Below, piece by piece: positions 10,592 through 20,766 of a stretch of DNA of 64,000 nucleotides. This DNA is from Clostridiales bacterium. GTDB taxonomy: Bacteria > Bacillota > Clostridia > Christensenellales > UBA3700. Each line of letters opens with the position of its first letter. Within the stretch, counting starts at the first letter, position 1. A program made the translations under genes and the position numbers. The notes beneath the pieces are model-generated. The model searched no databases. It was not told the DNA's origin and worked only from the letters and a program-made list of their open reading frames with translations. The DNA is taken from positions 70,752-134,751 of the forward strand of contig SVHF01000001.1 of NCBI GenBank assembly GCA_015055975.1, written 5' to 3'.

Positions 10592-11917
10592 ATGAAAAAG
10601 ACAGTAGTTGTATTCTACTCAGAAGGGTATTGTGATCAAGTTGCTTTAGCACTTAACGAATACTACAGCACTATTGCTGATGAAGTATCTGTGCTTTTGA
10701 TTAACGAAAAACAATATACATCTTTTGGAGCTAGAAAGTTTAAAGACAATATGTACAAATTTTCTATGAGATATTTCCCAAGTATCAATAGATTCGGGGG
10801 TTTTATTTCATATCAGTACAACGAAAAATTTAAAAACAAGTTCTCAAAGAATGCTAAGGAAACTGAAGTTGAAGATGAGCAACTACCAGCTGAAGTTAAG
10901 GAAGAATCTTTCAAAGGTGTTAAGATGCACTTTAGAAAGATGGATAACATACTACTTCGTTTTAACCCTGACGTTGTTGTATGTACAACCCCAGTATCTC
11001 TTGAAAAAGCACTAAAGGCTAGAGAAAGATTAAGATCTTCTGTGCAAATTTGCGTAGCAATTACAGATTATTGTACAAATAGAGGTATGATTAACCACGG
11101 TGTAGATAAATACATCGTTCAAAACTCTAGCATCAAACAAACTTTAATTACATTTGGAATTAAAGAACAAGTTATTAAAGTTGCTGGAACTCCAATTTGT
11201 GCATCTATCACGGAAAAGTTTGATAGAGCTAAGGTTTTAGAGGAGTTTAACATAGTTAATAAAGACATCCCAAATGTCATGATAGTAGCAGGAAGATGTG
11301 GATGCGCAAGAGTAATTGATGCATTTAAAGATCTAGCAACATATTCAAATGAAATGAATTTGTTTGTATTTGCAAATGATTCTCAAAATATTCATTCATT
11401 CGTAAAGACATATGTTAAAGCTGCAAAGCAACAAGAAAATATTTACGTTATTGACGAAGTCAACAATATGGCAAAGATATATTCAATTATGGATGTCATT
11501 GTTACATCGCCAACAGCAGCAATTACATACGAAGCATCTGTAAGAGGAATTCCAACCGTTCTTTTAAAGCCTGCTAATCAATTAGAAGAAGGGAACTACA
11601 CATATCTTTCAACAAACGGGTATTCATTCATTGGAGAAAAGACATCTCACCTAGTGCCAACAGTTCTTGCATTGACAAAGGGTGAGAATTTAGATGGAAC
11701 AAAGCTTAGCGTTAAAACTTCATCAGCAAATAACGCAAAAGAATATGGCGATACAATTCTTGCTATGGTATCTGAAGATATGCAATTAAAGAAACAACAA
11801 AAGGCAGCTTCAAAGAAAGCTAAGCAAGAAAAACAAGCTGAAGAAACTAAGCAAGCAGAAGAGAACAAAAAGGAAGAAAAGCCTAAAAAGGCTACAAAGA
11901 AAAAGAATAATGGCTAA
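10592..11917 (+). CDS. MGDG-synthase/UgtP/MurG-like glycosyltransferase with a Lys/Glu-rich C-terminal tail
   Basis: GT-B-like C-terminal domain (VIVTSPTAAITYEASVRGIPTVLLKPANQLEEGNY); tail AEETKQAEENKKEEKPKKATKKKNNG. Confidence 0.55.
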   Translation: MKKTVVVFYSEGYCDQVALALNEYYSTIADEVSVLLINEKQYTSFGARKFKDNMYKFSMRYFPSINRFGGFISYQYNEKFKNKFSKNAKETEVEDEQLPAEVKEESFKGVKMHFRKMDNILLRFNPDVVVCTTPVSLEKALKARERLRSSVQICVAITDYCTNRGMINHGVDKYIVQNSSIKQTLITFGIKEQVIKVAGTPICASITEKFDRAKVLEEFNIVNKDIPNVMIVAGRCGCARVIDAFKDLATYSNEMNLFVFANDSQNIHSFVKTYVKAAKQQENIYVIDEVNNMAKIYSIMDVIVTSPTAAITYEASVRGIPTVLLKPANQLEEGNYTYLSTNGYSFIGEKTSHLVPTVLALTKGENLDGTKLSVKTSSANNAKEYGDTILAMVSEDMQLKKQQKAASKKAKQEKQAEETKQAEENKKEEKPKKATKKKNNG

Positions 11918-13196
11918 AATCGTAGAAATAGACGATAACTCAATACTTCTAGAACTTGGAGTTGAAGTTGGAGATGAGATATTGGGCTTCAATGGCGAAC
12001 CTATTGAAGATATCTTAGATTACGATTACTATGATGGCCAAAATGAATTTACTATAAATATGCGCTCAAAACAGGGCGATAAAGTGGATTTGGAAATTGA
12101 AAAATTAGATACAGAAACAATGGGAGTAACATTAGACGATTCTGTCTTTTTGACACCTATCCATTGTAGAAATAAATGTGCATTTTGCTTCGTGGATCAA
12201 TTGCCAAAAGGCTTGAGAGAAACTCTATATGTAAAAGATGACGATTATAGATTGAGTTTTGTGTGTGGTAACTTTGTTACTTTAACAAATGTATTTGAAC
12301 ATGAACTTAATAGAATTGTGAAATATCATCTATCGCCACTATACATATCTGTACATGCTTCAACTCCTGAGATGGTAAAAAAGCTTGTTGCAAATCCAGA
12401 AGCCACAAAGACTATCGATAAGATTAAGTTCTTGGCGAAAAATGGAATAAAGATGCACACGCAAATTGTTATGTGCAAAGGATATAACGATGGAGAAGAA
12501 CTTCAAAAGACAATGGAAGAACTATTCAAGGTATATCCACAAGTTCAAACTCTAGCTATAGTTCCTGTTGGATTGACAGAATATAGAAATGATGTTGAGC
12601 AGCTTGCACAAATAGATAAAGAAACAGCTATAAAAACAATTGAGCAAGTAGATAAATTCAATAAAGAAAAAGGCGTAACTTTTGCATATTGTTCAGATGA
12701 ATTCTATGTAAAGGCAGATGTTGAAGTTCCAAATTATGAATATTATGGCGACTTTGCTCAAATAGAAAATGGCATTGGCCTTTGCAGAGTGTTTATGGAT
12801 GGCATCAAAGATGCCATTAAAAAAGCAAAAGGCTCTCAAAATAAGGCAACAATTGGCCTTATTACTGGGCAATCTTTTAAGGGCTATCTAAAGACGGCCG
12901 TTAAGATGATAAATGAAAAATATCCAAATGTTGAGTTTATAATTTACGACATTATAAACAACTTCTTTGGAAAAACTATTACAGTTGCTGGATTGATTAC
13001 TGGAACGGACATTGTAGCACAAGTTACAAATCCACCAAAAGATGTAATAATTCCTGCGACAATGCTAAGAGAATTTACAGACACAATGCTTGATGGAATG
13101 TCTGTAAAAGAACTAGAACAAAAATTGAACGCAAAGGTACATGTAAATCATGGACCAGAAGACTTAATAAAAATAGTAGGTGAGATAAGTGAGTAA
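11910..13196 (+). CDS. DUF512 family radical SAM/PDZ-like protein
   Basis: N-terminal PDZ-like segment; CRNKCAFCFVDQLPKGLR (CxxxCxxC); located directly 5' of der. Confidence 0.85.
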   Translation: MAKIVEIDDNSILLELGVEVGDEILGFNGEPIEDILDYDYYDGQNEFTINMRSKQGDKVDLEIEKLDTETMGVTLDDSVFLTPIHCRNKCAFCFVDQLPKGLRETLYVKDDDYRLSFVCGNFVTLTNVFEHELNRIVKYHLSPLYISVHASTPEMVKKLVANPEATKTIDKIKFLAKNGIKMHTQIVMCKGYNDGEELQKTMEELFKVYPQVQTLAIVPVGLTEYRNDVEQLAQIDKETAIKTIEQVDKFNKEKGVTFAYCSDEFYVKADVEVPNYEYYGDFAQIENGIGLCRVFMDGIKDAIKKAKGSQNKATIGLITGQSFKGYLKTAVKMINEKYPNVEFIIYDIINNFFGKTITVAGLITGTDIVAQVTNPPKDVIIPATMLREFTDTMLDGMSVKELEQKLNAKVHVNHGPEDLIKIVGEISE

Positions 13197-14514
13197 AATA
13201 CCTTTAATTGCCATCGTCGGAAGACCAAATGTAGGGAAAAGTACGCTTTTCAACAAAATAGTTGGAAAGAGAATTTCTATTGTTGAAGATTTCGAGGGTG
13301 TAACTAGAGATAGAGTATATGCAGATGCGGAGTGGTGCGGAAAAGCATTCACTTTGATAGACACAGGCGGCTTAGATATAAAGAGTGAAGATGTAATGTG
13401 GTCCCATATAAGAGCACAAGCTGAACTTGCTATAGATTTAGCTGATGCTATTATCTTTGTTGTTGACGGGAAAAGTGGCCTTACAGCAAACGATCATGAA
13501 GTAGCAGCATTTTTGAGAAAAACATCAAAGCCAATAGTTATTGCTGCAAACAAGGTAGATAATAACGAATTAGATAACGTTTATGACTTCTATGAATTGG
13601 CGCTAGGAAATGTAATTCCAACTTCAGCAGAACATGGTATTGGCGTTGGAGATTTATTGGATGAAGTTCTTTCGAACTTTGATTATTCAAAGATAGACGC
13701 ACAAGAAGATGTTCTAAAGATAGCAATAGTTGGAAAGCCAAATGCCGGCAAGAGTTCTTTGACAAATAGAATCTTAGGAAATGATAGAGTTATTGTATCC
13801 GATATCGCAGGAACAACACGTGATGCTATAGATACTCCTTTTGATTTCAAAGGAAGACATTGCAGAATCATAGATACTGCAGGTATAAGAAAGAAAGCAA
13901 GCGTAGAAGAAGGTATAGAACAATATTCAGTTCTAAGATCACTTGCTGCTATTCGTGAAGCTGATGTTGTACTTGTAGTTGTTGATGCATCTGAAGGCTT
14001 AACAGAACAAGATATAAAGATTTGCGGATATGTTCATGAGCAATTGAAACCATCTGTTATTGTAATGAACAAATGGGATGCAATCGAAAAAGATACATTC
14101 ACAGTAGATAAGTTTAATGCTTATTTGAACCAAGAATTAAATTTCATGGACTACTATGTACCAATCTATATCTCAGCAAAGACTGGTCAACGTGTAGAGA
14201 AGGTATTAACAACAGCACTTGAAGTTTACGAAGAAGCTTCAAAGCGAGTTCAAACAGGAATCTTGAATGATGTGCTTGCAGATGCTATGGTAGCTGTTGA
14301 ACCACCTTCAACTCACGGAAGAAGATTGAGATTGTATTATGCAACACAAGCGCAAACAAACCCACCAGTATTTCTACTATTTGTTAACGATGCATCTTTG
14401 ATGCATTTCAGTTATCAAAGATATCTAGAAAATACATTAAGAAAAGCATTTATCTTCAAAGGAACGCCAATAAAGATTATTGCACGTTCTAGAGAGGACG
14501 AAGAAGAAAAATAA
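13189..14514 (+). CDS. der: Ribosome-associated GTPase Der (EngA)
   Basis: Two tandem G domains: GRPNVGKSTLFN and GKPNAGKSSLTN; KH-like C-terminus. Confidence 0.96.
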   Translation: MSKIPLIAIVGRPNVGKSTLFNKIVGKRISIVEDFEGVTRDRVYADAEWCGKAFTLIDTGGLDIKSEDVMWSHIRAQAELAIDLADAIIFVVDGKSGLTANDHEVAAFLRKTSKPIVIAANKVDNNELDNVYDFYELALGNVIPTSAEHGIGVGDLLDEVLSNFDYSKIDAQEDVLKIAIVGKPNAGKSSLTNRILGNDRVIVSDIAGTTRDAIDTPFDFKGRHCRIIDTAGIRKKASVEEGIEQYSVLRSLAAIREADVVLVVVDASEGLTEQDIKICGYVHEQLKPSVIVMNKWDAIEKDTFTVDKFNAYLNQELNFMDYYVPIYISAKTGQRVEKVLTTALEVYEEASKRVQTGILNDVLADAMVAVEPPSTHGRRLRLYYATQAQTNPPVFLLFVNDASLMHFSYQRYLENTLRKAFIFKGTPIKIIARSREDEEEK

Positions 14515-14561
14515 GAATAACCCACGTTAGTGGAAATTTTGAATATATTTGGAGATGTAAA

Positions 14562-15836
14562 ATGAATTATTTAGAATTGAACAAAGAAAAGTTAGAACAA
14601 CTTTTAGATGCAGCAAATGATGAGTTCAAGCAAATCAGAGCAAAAGGCTACAATGTAGATATTTCTCGTGGTAAACCTTGTTCTGAACAATTAGATTTCG
14701 GTATGGAAATGTATAATCTTGGAGATTCTCTAAAGCATATGCCAAAGAATTATAGAAACTATGGTATGCTTGATGGTATTCCTGAAATGAAGCAATTATT
14801 CGGAGATATGCTAGGATTAAATGCTGACGAAATTATTGTATGTGGTAACAGCTCTTTGAATTTAATGTATGATACTGTTCAACGTAATTTACAATTTGGT
14901 GTTTGTGGAATGACTCCATGGAATCAAATTAAAGCAAAATTCATTTGCCCAGTTCCTGGATATGATAGACACTTCGCTATATGCGAACATTTTGGAATTG
15001 AAATGATCTCTGTTCCAATGGATGAACATGGCCCAGTTATGGATATCGTAGAAAAGCTAGTTGCTTTAGATGATACTATAAAGGGTATTTGGTGTGTTCC
15101 TAAATATTCTAACCCAACTGGCGTTACATATTCTGATGAAGTAGTTGAAAGACTAGCAAAGATGCCAACAAAGGCAAAAGATTTTAGAATTTTCTGGGAT
15201 AACGCATACTGCGTTCATGATTTAGCGGATGAAACAGATCCATTATTAAATATCATGGAAACAGCTAGAAAATATGGCAACGAAGATAGAATCTACGAAT
15301 TTACATCTACATCTAAAATTACATTAGCAGGCGGCGGTGTTTCTTGTATAGGATGTTCAGAAACAAACAAGAAAGACATCTTATCTCATTTAACATATCA
15401 ATGCATAAGCTATGACAAGGTATCTCAATATATTCATTACATATACATGAAAGACATGAACCATTTAAAGGAAATCATGAATAAACATAAGGCTATCATC
15501 AAGCCAAAGTTTGATAAATTCCAAAACGCTTTCGACGAAGCATTTAGTGTAGATAGCCATATTGCTAAATGGACAAAGCCAAACGGAGGTTACTTCATCA
15601 CACTTGATGTATATAAAGGATGTGCAAACAGAGTATATTTGCTTTGCAAAGAAGCAGGATTGACTCTAACAAAGGCAGGAGCTCCATTCCCATATGGACA
15701 AGATGATGCGGACGCAACACTACGTATCGCTCCAACATTTACATCTGATACTGACATCGATATCGCAATAAAGATTTTGGTATGCTGTGTAAAGAAGGCA
15801 TGTCTAGAAAAATTAATCGAGGAATACAATAAATAA
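14562..15836 (+). CDS. Aminotransferase class I/II (AspB-like, subgroup Ic)
   Basis: RGKPCSEQLDFG; CVPKYSNPTGVTYS; STSKITLAGGGVS. Confidence 0.8.
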   Translation: MNYLELNKEKLEQLLDAANDEFKQIRAKGYNVDISRGKPCSEQLDFGMEMYNLGDSLKHMPKNYRNYGMLDGIPEMKQLFGDMLGLNADEIIVCGNSSLNLMYDTVQRNLQFGVCGMTPWNQIKAKFICPVPGYDRHFAICEHFGIEMISVPMDEHGPVMDIVEKLVALDDTIKGIWCVPKYSNPTGVTYSDEVVERLAKMPTKAKDFRIFWDNAYCVHDLADETDPLLNIMETARKYGNEDRIYEFTSTSKITLAGGGVSCIGCSETNKKDILSHLTYQCISYDKVSQYIHYIYMKDMNHLKEIMNKHKAIIKPKFDKFQNAFDEAFSVDSHIAKWTKPNGGYFITLDVYKGCANRVYLLCKEAGLTLTKAGAPFPYGQDDADATLRIAPTFTSDTDIDIAIKILVCCVKKACLEKLIEEYNK

Positions 15837-16372
15837 TGAAATTATTCATTGCATCAGATATTCATGGATCAAAATACTATGCTCAAAAGCTAGTTGAAAG
15901 ATTTGAAAAAGAAAAGGCAGATAAACTTATTCTTTTAGGGGACATATATTATCATGGGCCAAGAAATCCACTTCCAAAGGATTATGCGCCAATGGAAGTT
16001 GCAAATCTTTTAAATCCTATGGCAGATAAATTAATTGTTATACAAGGAAACTGTGATAGTGAAGTTGATCAAATGATTTCTAAATTCCATTTTGTTAAAG
16101 AATCAATGATTCTTTTGGATGGGAAAAAGATTATGCTAACACATGGTCATATCCTAAATAAAGACAATTTAGAAAAGGGCGCATATGACGTTTTAGCATA
16201 TGGACACTTCCATATAAATATGATGGAGAAAAAAGATGGAGTTTTGATTATAAATCCAGGCTCAGTATCTTTACCAAAAGAAAATTCAATATCTGGGTAC
16301 ATCACAATAGAAAACAACATAGTAAAGCAATTTGATATTGAAGGGAACATAATACAGCAAGAACAAATTTAG
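15836..16372 (+). CDS. yfcE: YfcE-family metallophosphodiesterase
   Basis: SDIHGSKYYAQK; LLGDIYYHGPRN; GNCDSEVD; THGH; GHFH. Confidence 0.85.
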   Translation: MKLFIASDIHGSKYYAQKLVERFEKEKADKLILLGDIYYHGPRNPLPKDYAPMEVANLLNPMADKLIVIQGNCDSEVDQMISKFHFVKESMILLDGKKIMLTHGHILNKDNLEKGAYDVLAYGHFHINMMEKKDGVLIINPGSVSLPKENSISGYITIENNIVKQFDIEGNIIQQEQI

Positions 16373-16479
16373 TCGCATAATTGGGTATAAAGTGCGCTAA
16401 ATGTGCGCGTATTTGCATAAACGCGCGATAAATTATATAATTAAAATATAAAAGGCTTATAAGCAGAGGGGGCTTATAT

Positions 16480-17763
16480 ATGAAAAAATATGCTGTTGTA
16501 ATTTCTATCGTTGCAGTATTTGCGATACTTTCTTTATCTATCGCAGTAGTCCCAACTTATCAAAATACAGATAATGCTGTATTGAATACGTTTGATTTGG
16601 ACCCAGTAATTGAAGCTGCAATAGAAAATGACGTTAATAATGCACTAGAAGGCAATATTGCTAGTTCTACTTTAGAAGAAAACGTTGTAAATGAAGTTGA
16701 ACCAGAAGTAATTGGAGCATCTTCAAGCGTTGATCTTCCAAAAGAAACTATTAATGGTGCTGATTTAATATTAAAAGATGTAGGTGGGAAAAGAAAGGTT
16801 GTTGGGTATAACTCAATTGGAGATACACTAAAACTTGGCAACTATGGCGACACTTCAGACGATTTTATTGAAATCGGAGAAGGTGCATTTAGAAATTGTA
16901 AATCATTAAAGACTGTAGATTTAGAAGATGCAATCTATCTTGAAAAGATTGATATGGCAGCTTTCTATGGTTGTACAAATTTAACTACTGTAAAAATTCC
17001 TGCATCCGTAAATGTAATCGGGGGATATGCTTTTGCAAATACTCCATGGTTAAAGATCCAAAGGGGCGGTGAAGGAACAGAAACACAATTAGTTAAAGTA
17101 AACGATATTATTATTGATGGCGTAAAAGCTATTGGTATAAACGGGAAAATTGAAATAGGCACAAATGTTAAAAAGATTGCACCATATGCATTCGCATATA
17201 ACTATAAGATGACAGCTTTAGTTATAAATGCAAGAACAGACTTATTAGAAATACCATATAGAGCATTTGCAAATTGTACAAAACTTTCTGCAGTATCTAT
17301 AGAAGGTGTAAGATCAATAGCTGCTAGTGCATTTGCTGGATGTACTGCATTGACTGAAGTTAAGAAATTCTCTAATGTATTTACAGGATTTGGCGATGGA
17401 GCATTCTCTGGATGTACAGCGCTTGCATCTTGTGATTATTCTACATGCAGCGGTGGTGATTCATTTACAATCGGAAATCAAGCATTTATGGATTGTAAGT
17501 CATTAACAACTATTTCATTCCCATTAAAATTGGGAAGCATAGGAACTTCTGCATTTATGCGTTGTGAAGCTTTAACTTCAATTGAATTTGGAGGAACAGA
17601 CACACGTACAATTACTTTGGCACAAGCAGCCTTTAAGGATTGCAAGAAACTTGCAACAGTAACAAAAGGAGAAAATATTACTTTGAAAGCAGGCTCAGGT
17701 ATCAATGATTCACAAATCATAGAGAATGTTTTCAGAAATACAAAAGTAACAAGTATTAGTTAA
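16480..17763 (+). CDS. BspA-like leucine-rich-repeat (LRR_5) exported protein
   Basis: N-terminal signal helix; repeated IGEGAFRNCKSLKTV / AFYGCTNLTTVKIPASV units. Confidence 0.85.
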   Translation: MKKYAVVISIVAVFAILSLSIAVVPTYQNTDNAVLNTFDLDPVIEAAIENDVNNALEGNIASSTLEENVVNEVEPEVIGASSSVDLPKETINGADLILKDVGGKRKVVGYNSIGDTLKLGNYGDTSDDFIEIGEGAFRNCKSLKTVDLEDAIYLEKIDMAAFYGCTNLTTVKIPASVNVIGGYAFANTPWLKIQRGGEGTETQLVKVNDIIIDGVKAIGINGKIEIGTNVKKIAPYAFAYNYKMTALVINARTDLLEIPYRAFANCTKLSAVSIEGVRSIAASAFAGCTALTEVKKFSNVFTGFGDGAFSGCTALASCDYSTCSGGDSFTIGNQAFMDCKSLTTISFPLKLGSIGTSAFMRCEALTSIEFGGTDTRTITLAQAAFKDCKKLATVTKGENITLKAGSGINDSQIIENVFRNTKVTSIS

Positions 17764-18728
17764 TGGATCGAAAATATCAACTTAGACACTCGCTATATTT
17801 ATTTATAGCAGCAGTAGTCTGGGGGATTTCATTTGTATCGCAAAGATCCGCCATGCAAACAGAGCTTGGCGGATTTACATTTAACGGGATAAGGCTAATG
17901 ATAGGATCTCTAGCCCTTATTCCTGTTGTTTTATTTCTTCGTCACAAAGAAGGAGTAAATAAATGGGAGCCAGAAAAGAAAAAAGTATATAATAAATATA
18001 CTTTAATTGGCGGTATCATTTGTGGCCTTATATTGTGCTTAGCATCAAATCTTCAACAATTCGGAATAAAGGGAATATCTGCAGGTAAAACTGGATTTAT
18101 TACAGCAATGTATATTATCGAAGTTCCAATTATAGGGTTGTTTTTAAAAAGAAAAACATCTTGGCTTTTAGCACTTGCCGTACCACTTGCTGTTGGCGGT
18201 ATGTTCCTTTTGTGTATGGTTGGCGAATCGTTTTCATTTGGAACAAGTGAACTATTAGTATTAATGTGTTCTTTTGTATATAGTTTGCATATTATGGTCA
18301 TAGATTATTATGCGCCAAAAGTTGATTGTGTTTTAATGTCTTGCATCCAATTTGCTGTAGCTGGTGTAATATCATTGATATTAATGGGAATATTTGAAAC
18401 TCCAAAAATGGATGCAATTTTAAATTGTTCTGTAGAAATATTGTATGCAGGTATCGGTTCATGTTCAGTTGCATACACACTTCAAATAGTTGGACAAAAG
18501 AATATGAATTCAACAGTGTCTGCTTTGATATTATCTTTAGAATCAACAGTATCTGTTTTATCTGGTTGGATAATATTGCACGAAAGCTTATCTATATACC
18601 AAGCATTTGGATGTGTGTTAATGTTTATAGCAATCGTTATCGCACAACTACCAAGTGAATGGATATCTAAAATATTTAAACCTAAAAAAGTAGAAGAAAA
18701 AGAGGAAGAAAAATGCGAGCAGCAATAG
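17763..18728 (+). CDS. DMT (EamA) family transporter
   Basis: 10-TM EamA pattern (VWGISFVSQRSAM; LILSLESTVSVLSGWIILHESLS). Confidence 0.85.
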   Translation: MDRKYQLRHSLYLFIAAVVWGISFVSQRSAMQTELGGFTFNGIRLMIGSLALIPVVLFLRHKEGVNKWEPEKKKVYNKYTLIGGIICGLILCLASNLQQFGIKGISAGKTGFITAMYIIEVPIIGLFLKRKTSWLLALAVPLAVGGMFLLCMVGESFSFGTSELLVLMCSFVYSLHIMVIDYYAPKVDCVLMSCIQFAVAGVISLILMGIFETPKMDAILNCSVEILYAGIGSCSVAYTLQIVGQKNMNSTVSALILSLESTVSVLSGWIILHESLSIYQAFGCVLMFIAIVIAQLPSEWISKIFKPKKVEEKEEEKCEQQ

Positions 18729-19309
18729 TTCTTAATTCAAAAGGGAATATAGCAAAAATTGAAGAAGATTATATTATAGCTACCGATGCTGGATATAAAG
18801 AGGTTTTGCTACAAGGCAAAAAGCCTAATATCGTCATTGGTGATTTTGATTCTTCAGATATGCCTAAGGATTTGGACGTTATAAAACTTCAAATCGAAAA
18901 GGATGATACAGATGGCCAAGCTGCTATTGAGTATGCAAAAGAGCATAGCATCGATGAAATTGTCATCTATGGAGTAACAGGCGGTAGATTGGATCATGAG
19001 CTTTGTAATTTATCTTTACTTGCAAAAGCACACTCTTATGGAATTAATGCGAGCGCAAAACAGCCCGATGTGACGATTTTCTATAAAGAGACGGGTAAAG
19101 TTACGTTTGATATAAATAAGGGCGCCACATTCTCTATTATTGCCTTTGGCGATGAATTAACTATTACAAATGGTAAAGGATGTAAATATCCAATAAATAA
19201 TTTAAATATTTCAAAATATGATTTAGGTCGTTCTATATCTAATATAGCGCTTGATGATAAAGTATCTTTTGAAATAATAAAAGGATCGTGTTTAATATTT
19301 AAATATTAA
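18713..19309 (+). CDS. thiN: Thiamine diphosphokinase
   Basis: VIGDFDS; EKDDTDGQAAIEYA; YGVTGGRLDHELCNL. Confidence 0.9.
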   Translation: MRAAIVLNSKGNIAKIEEDYIIATDAGYKEVLLQGKKPNIVIGDFDSSDMPKDLDVIKLQIEKDDTDGQAAIEYAKEHSIDEIVIYGVTGGRLDHELCNLSLLAKAHSYGINASAKQPDVTIFYKETGKVTFDINKGATFSIIAFGDELTITNGKGCKYPINNLNISKYDLGRSISNIALDDKVSFEIIKGSCLIFKY

Positions 19310-19313
19310 AAGG

Positions 19314-19340
19314 ACAGCTCCCAAGGCGGGAGCTGTATTT
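19314..19340. terminator. Terminator between convergent thiN and ThiT-like genes
   Basis: ACAGCTCCC-AAGGC-GGGAGCTGT. Confidence 0.75.
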
Positions 19341-19344
19341 GATT

Positions 19345-20577
19345 TTAGTTGTTAGTTGTATCAGTAGCTTGTTGCTTAGGTGCTTCAGTAGTTTTTTCTA
19401 CTTCTTCACCATATAGTTCTGTAAGTGAAACTGTTGCAGCTTTTGCTTTTGTATATTTAGCAAGGGCTCTTGCAAAATTCTTTGAAGATAATAATAAAAC
19501 TCCAGCAACTAACGCGATAGCAATATCTACAAATACAAATGAGTTGTAAGCTGTAGAGTATAAGAATAAGTTATCAACTCCAGCATCTTTTGCATATGCA
19601 CCAAATGCAAATACACCAGATAATACGTGAGCGATAAATCTACCTAAAGATGCAATGATTGCGCTTAGAGCGAATTTAACTTGTGGTAATTTTTCTAATA
19701 TATTAACATCCTTTAGACATCCAGCAAGGCTGATGAAAGCAAATGCGATTGGGTAGTCTAATAGGAATTGTGCTGGGTGAATAATAAATGGATCTTGAAT
19801 AGCTTGTAATAATCCATAGAATACTCCAACGATAAGACCTTTTTTAGAACCATAAACATAAGCAAATAGCATGATTGGAACTAATGATGCAAATGTAACT
19901 GTACCACCTTGAGGCAATTTAAATAGTGCGATATAAGATAGAGCAAATGATAGGGCAATTGAAATTCCTGCAAAAGCAATTGATCTTGTATCAAACTTTA
20001 AATCACCTTTTCTATCTGCAAAATAAGCAATTGCGATAAGACCTATAACTAAAGCTGCAGCGCTTACATATAGATTTACATTATTTAATTGACCATATTC
20101 GCCTGTGTAATATCCATCGCCTTCGATATTTCTAGAATAGAAAATAGCTGTTGTAACAATAGTTGTAATAATAGAAGCTACGATTAATGCGCCACTAGCA
20201 ATTCCTGCAATCTTTAGGGATTTAGATTTTTTGCTAGATAAGAACATCAATAGAGATGCGCTTAACAATATAATAACTAATGTTATTAAACCTGGGATAA
20301 ATACATAATATGTAATATCCTTGCTTACCCAATTATCTTCAAGATATTGAGCATTGTAGTGTTTAGCAATGTCTAAAGATAACATCAATATTCCTACAAC
20401 TACTGCATATAGTAGAATTCCGATTGATGCTGGCTTTAAAGCTTTGATAAACAATTCTTTTTTTGTAAAGTACAACACGATGCCGGCAATAACTAATAAA
20501 CCAGCAAGAGCTATTGTTGTCCATTTTACGATTGGCTCTGCAGTATCTACTGCATAAGCAGATAATAAATAAAACAT
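19345..20577 (-). CDS. thiT: ThiT-like thiamine ECF S-component with an about 200-aa N-terminal membrane extension
   Basis: C-terminal half: SYIALFKLPQGGTVTFASLVPIMLFAYVYGSKKGLIVGVFYGLLQAIQDP...HPAQFLLDYPIAF; preceded by a TPP riboswitch. Confidence 0.75.
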   Translation of the reverse strand: MFYLLSAYAVDTAEPIVKWTTIALAGLLVIAGIVLYFTKKELFIKALKPASIGILLYAVVVGILMLSLDIAKHYNAQYLEDNWVSKDITYYVFIPGLITLVIILLSASLLMFLSSKKSKSLKIAGIASGALIVASIITTIVTTAIFYSRNIEGDGYYTGEYGQLNNVNLYVSAAALVIGLIAIAYFADRKGDLKFDTRSIAFAGISIALSFALSYIALFKLPQGGTVTFASLVPIMLFAYVYGSKKGLIVGVFYGLLQAIQDPFIIHPAQFLLDYPIAFAFISLAGCLKDVNILEKLPQVKFALSAIIASLGRFIAHVLSGVFAFGAYAKDAGVDNLFLYSTAYNSFVFVDIAIALVAGVLLLSSKNFARALAKYTKAKAATVSLTELYGEEVEKTTEAPKQQATDTTNN

Positions 20578-20584
20578 AAAAAAA

Positions 20585-20601
20585 CTCCTTTGGCTAAGGA
20601 G
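20585..20601 (-). promoter_or_regulatory. SD-sequestering and/or terminator hairpin (TPP riboswitch expression platform)
   Basis: Minus strand CTCCTT-AGCCA-AAGGAG followed by U7 and then AUG; the 3' arm is the Shine-Dalgarno sequence. Confidence 0.7.
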
Positions 20602-20618
20602 AACTGTGTGTTAAGTAT

Positions 20619-20698
20619 TGATAACTTCCTTTCGCAAGTATTACCTTGTTACAAGTTCAAAGGGTATATCTCAGCCTTTATGGCACCCCTAGCCATCA
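20619..20698 (-). ncRNA. TPP riboswitch (THI element) aptamer
   Basis: Minus strand TAGGGGTGCC...GGCTGAGATATACCC...TTTGAACTTGTAACAAGGTAATACTTGCGAAAGGAAGTTATCA matches the THI-box core. Confidence 0.93.
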
Positions 20699-20701
20699 AA
20701 T

Positions 20702-20730
20702 AATATAAGGCTTTGGCAAGGTGTTGTCAA
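20702..20730 (-). promoter_or_regulatory. SigA-type promoter for the TPP riboswitch transcript
   Basis: Minus strand TTGACA-N17-TATATT just upstream of the aptamer. Confidence 0.75.
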
Positions 20731-20766
20731 TTGAAATAAATACCAATTTAGCATATAATTATTTAG

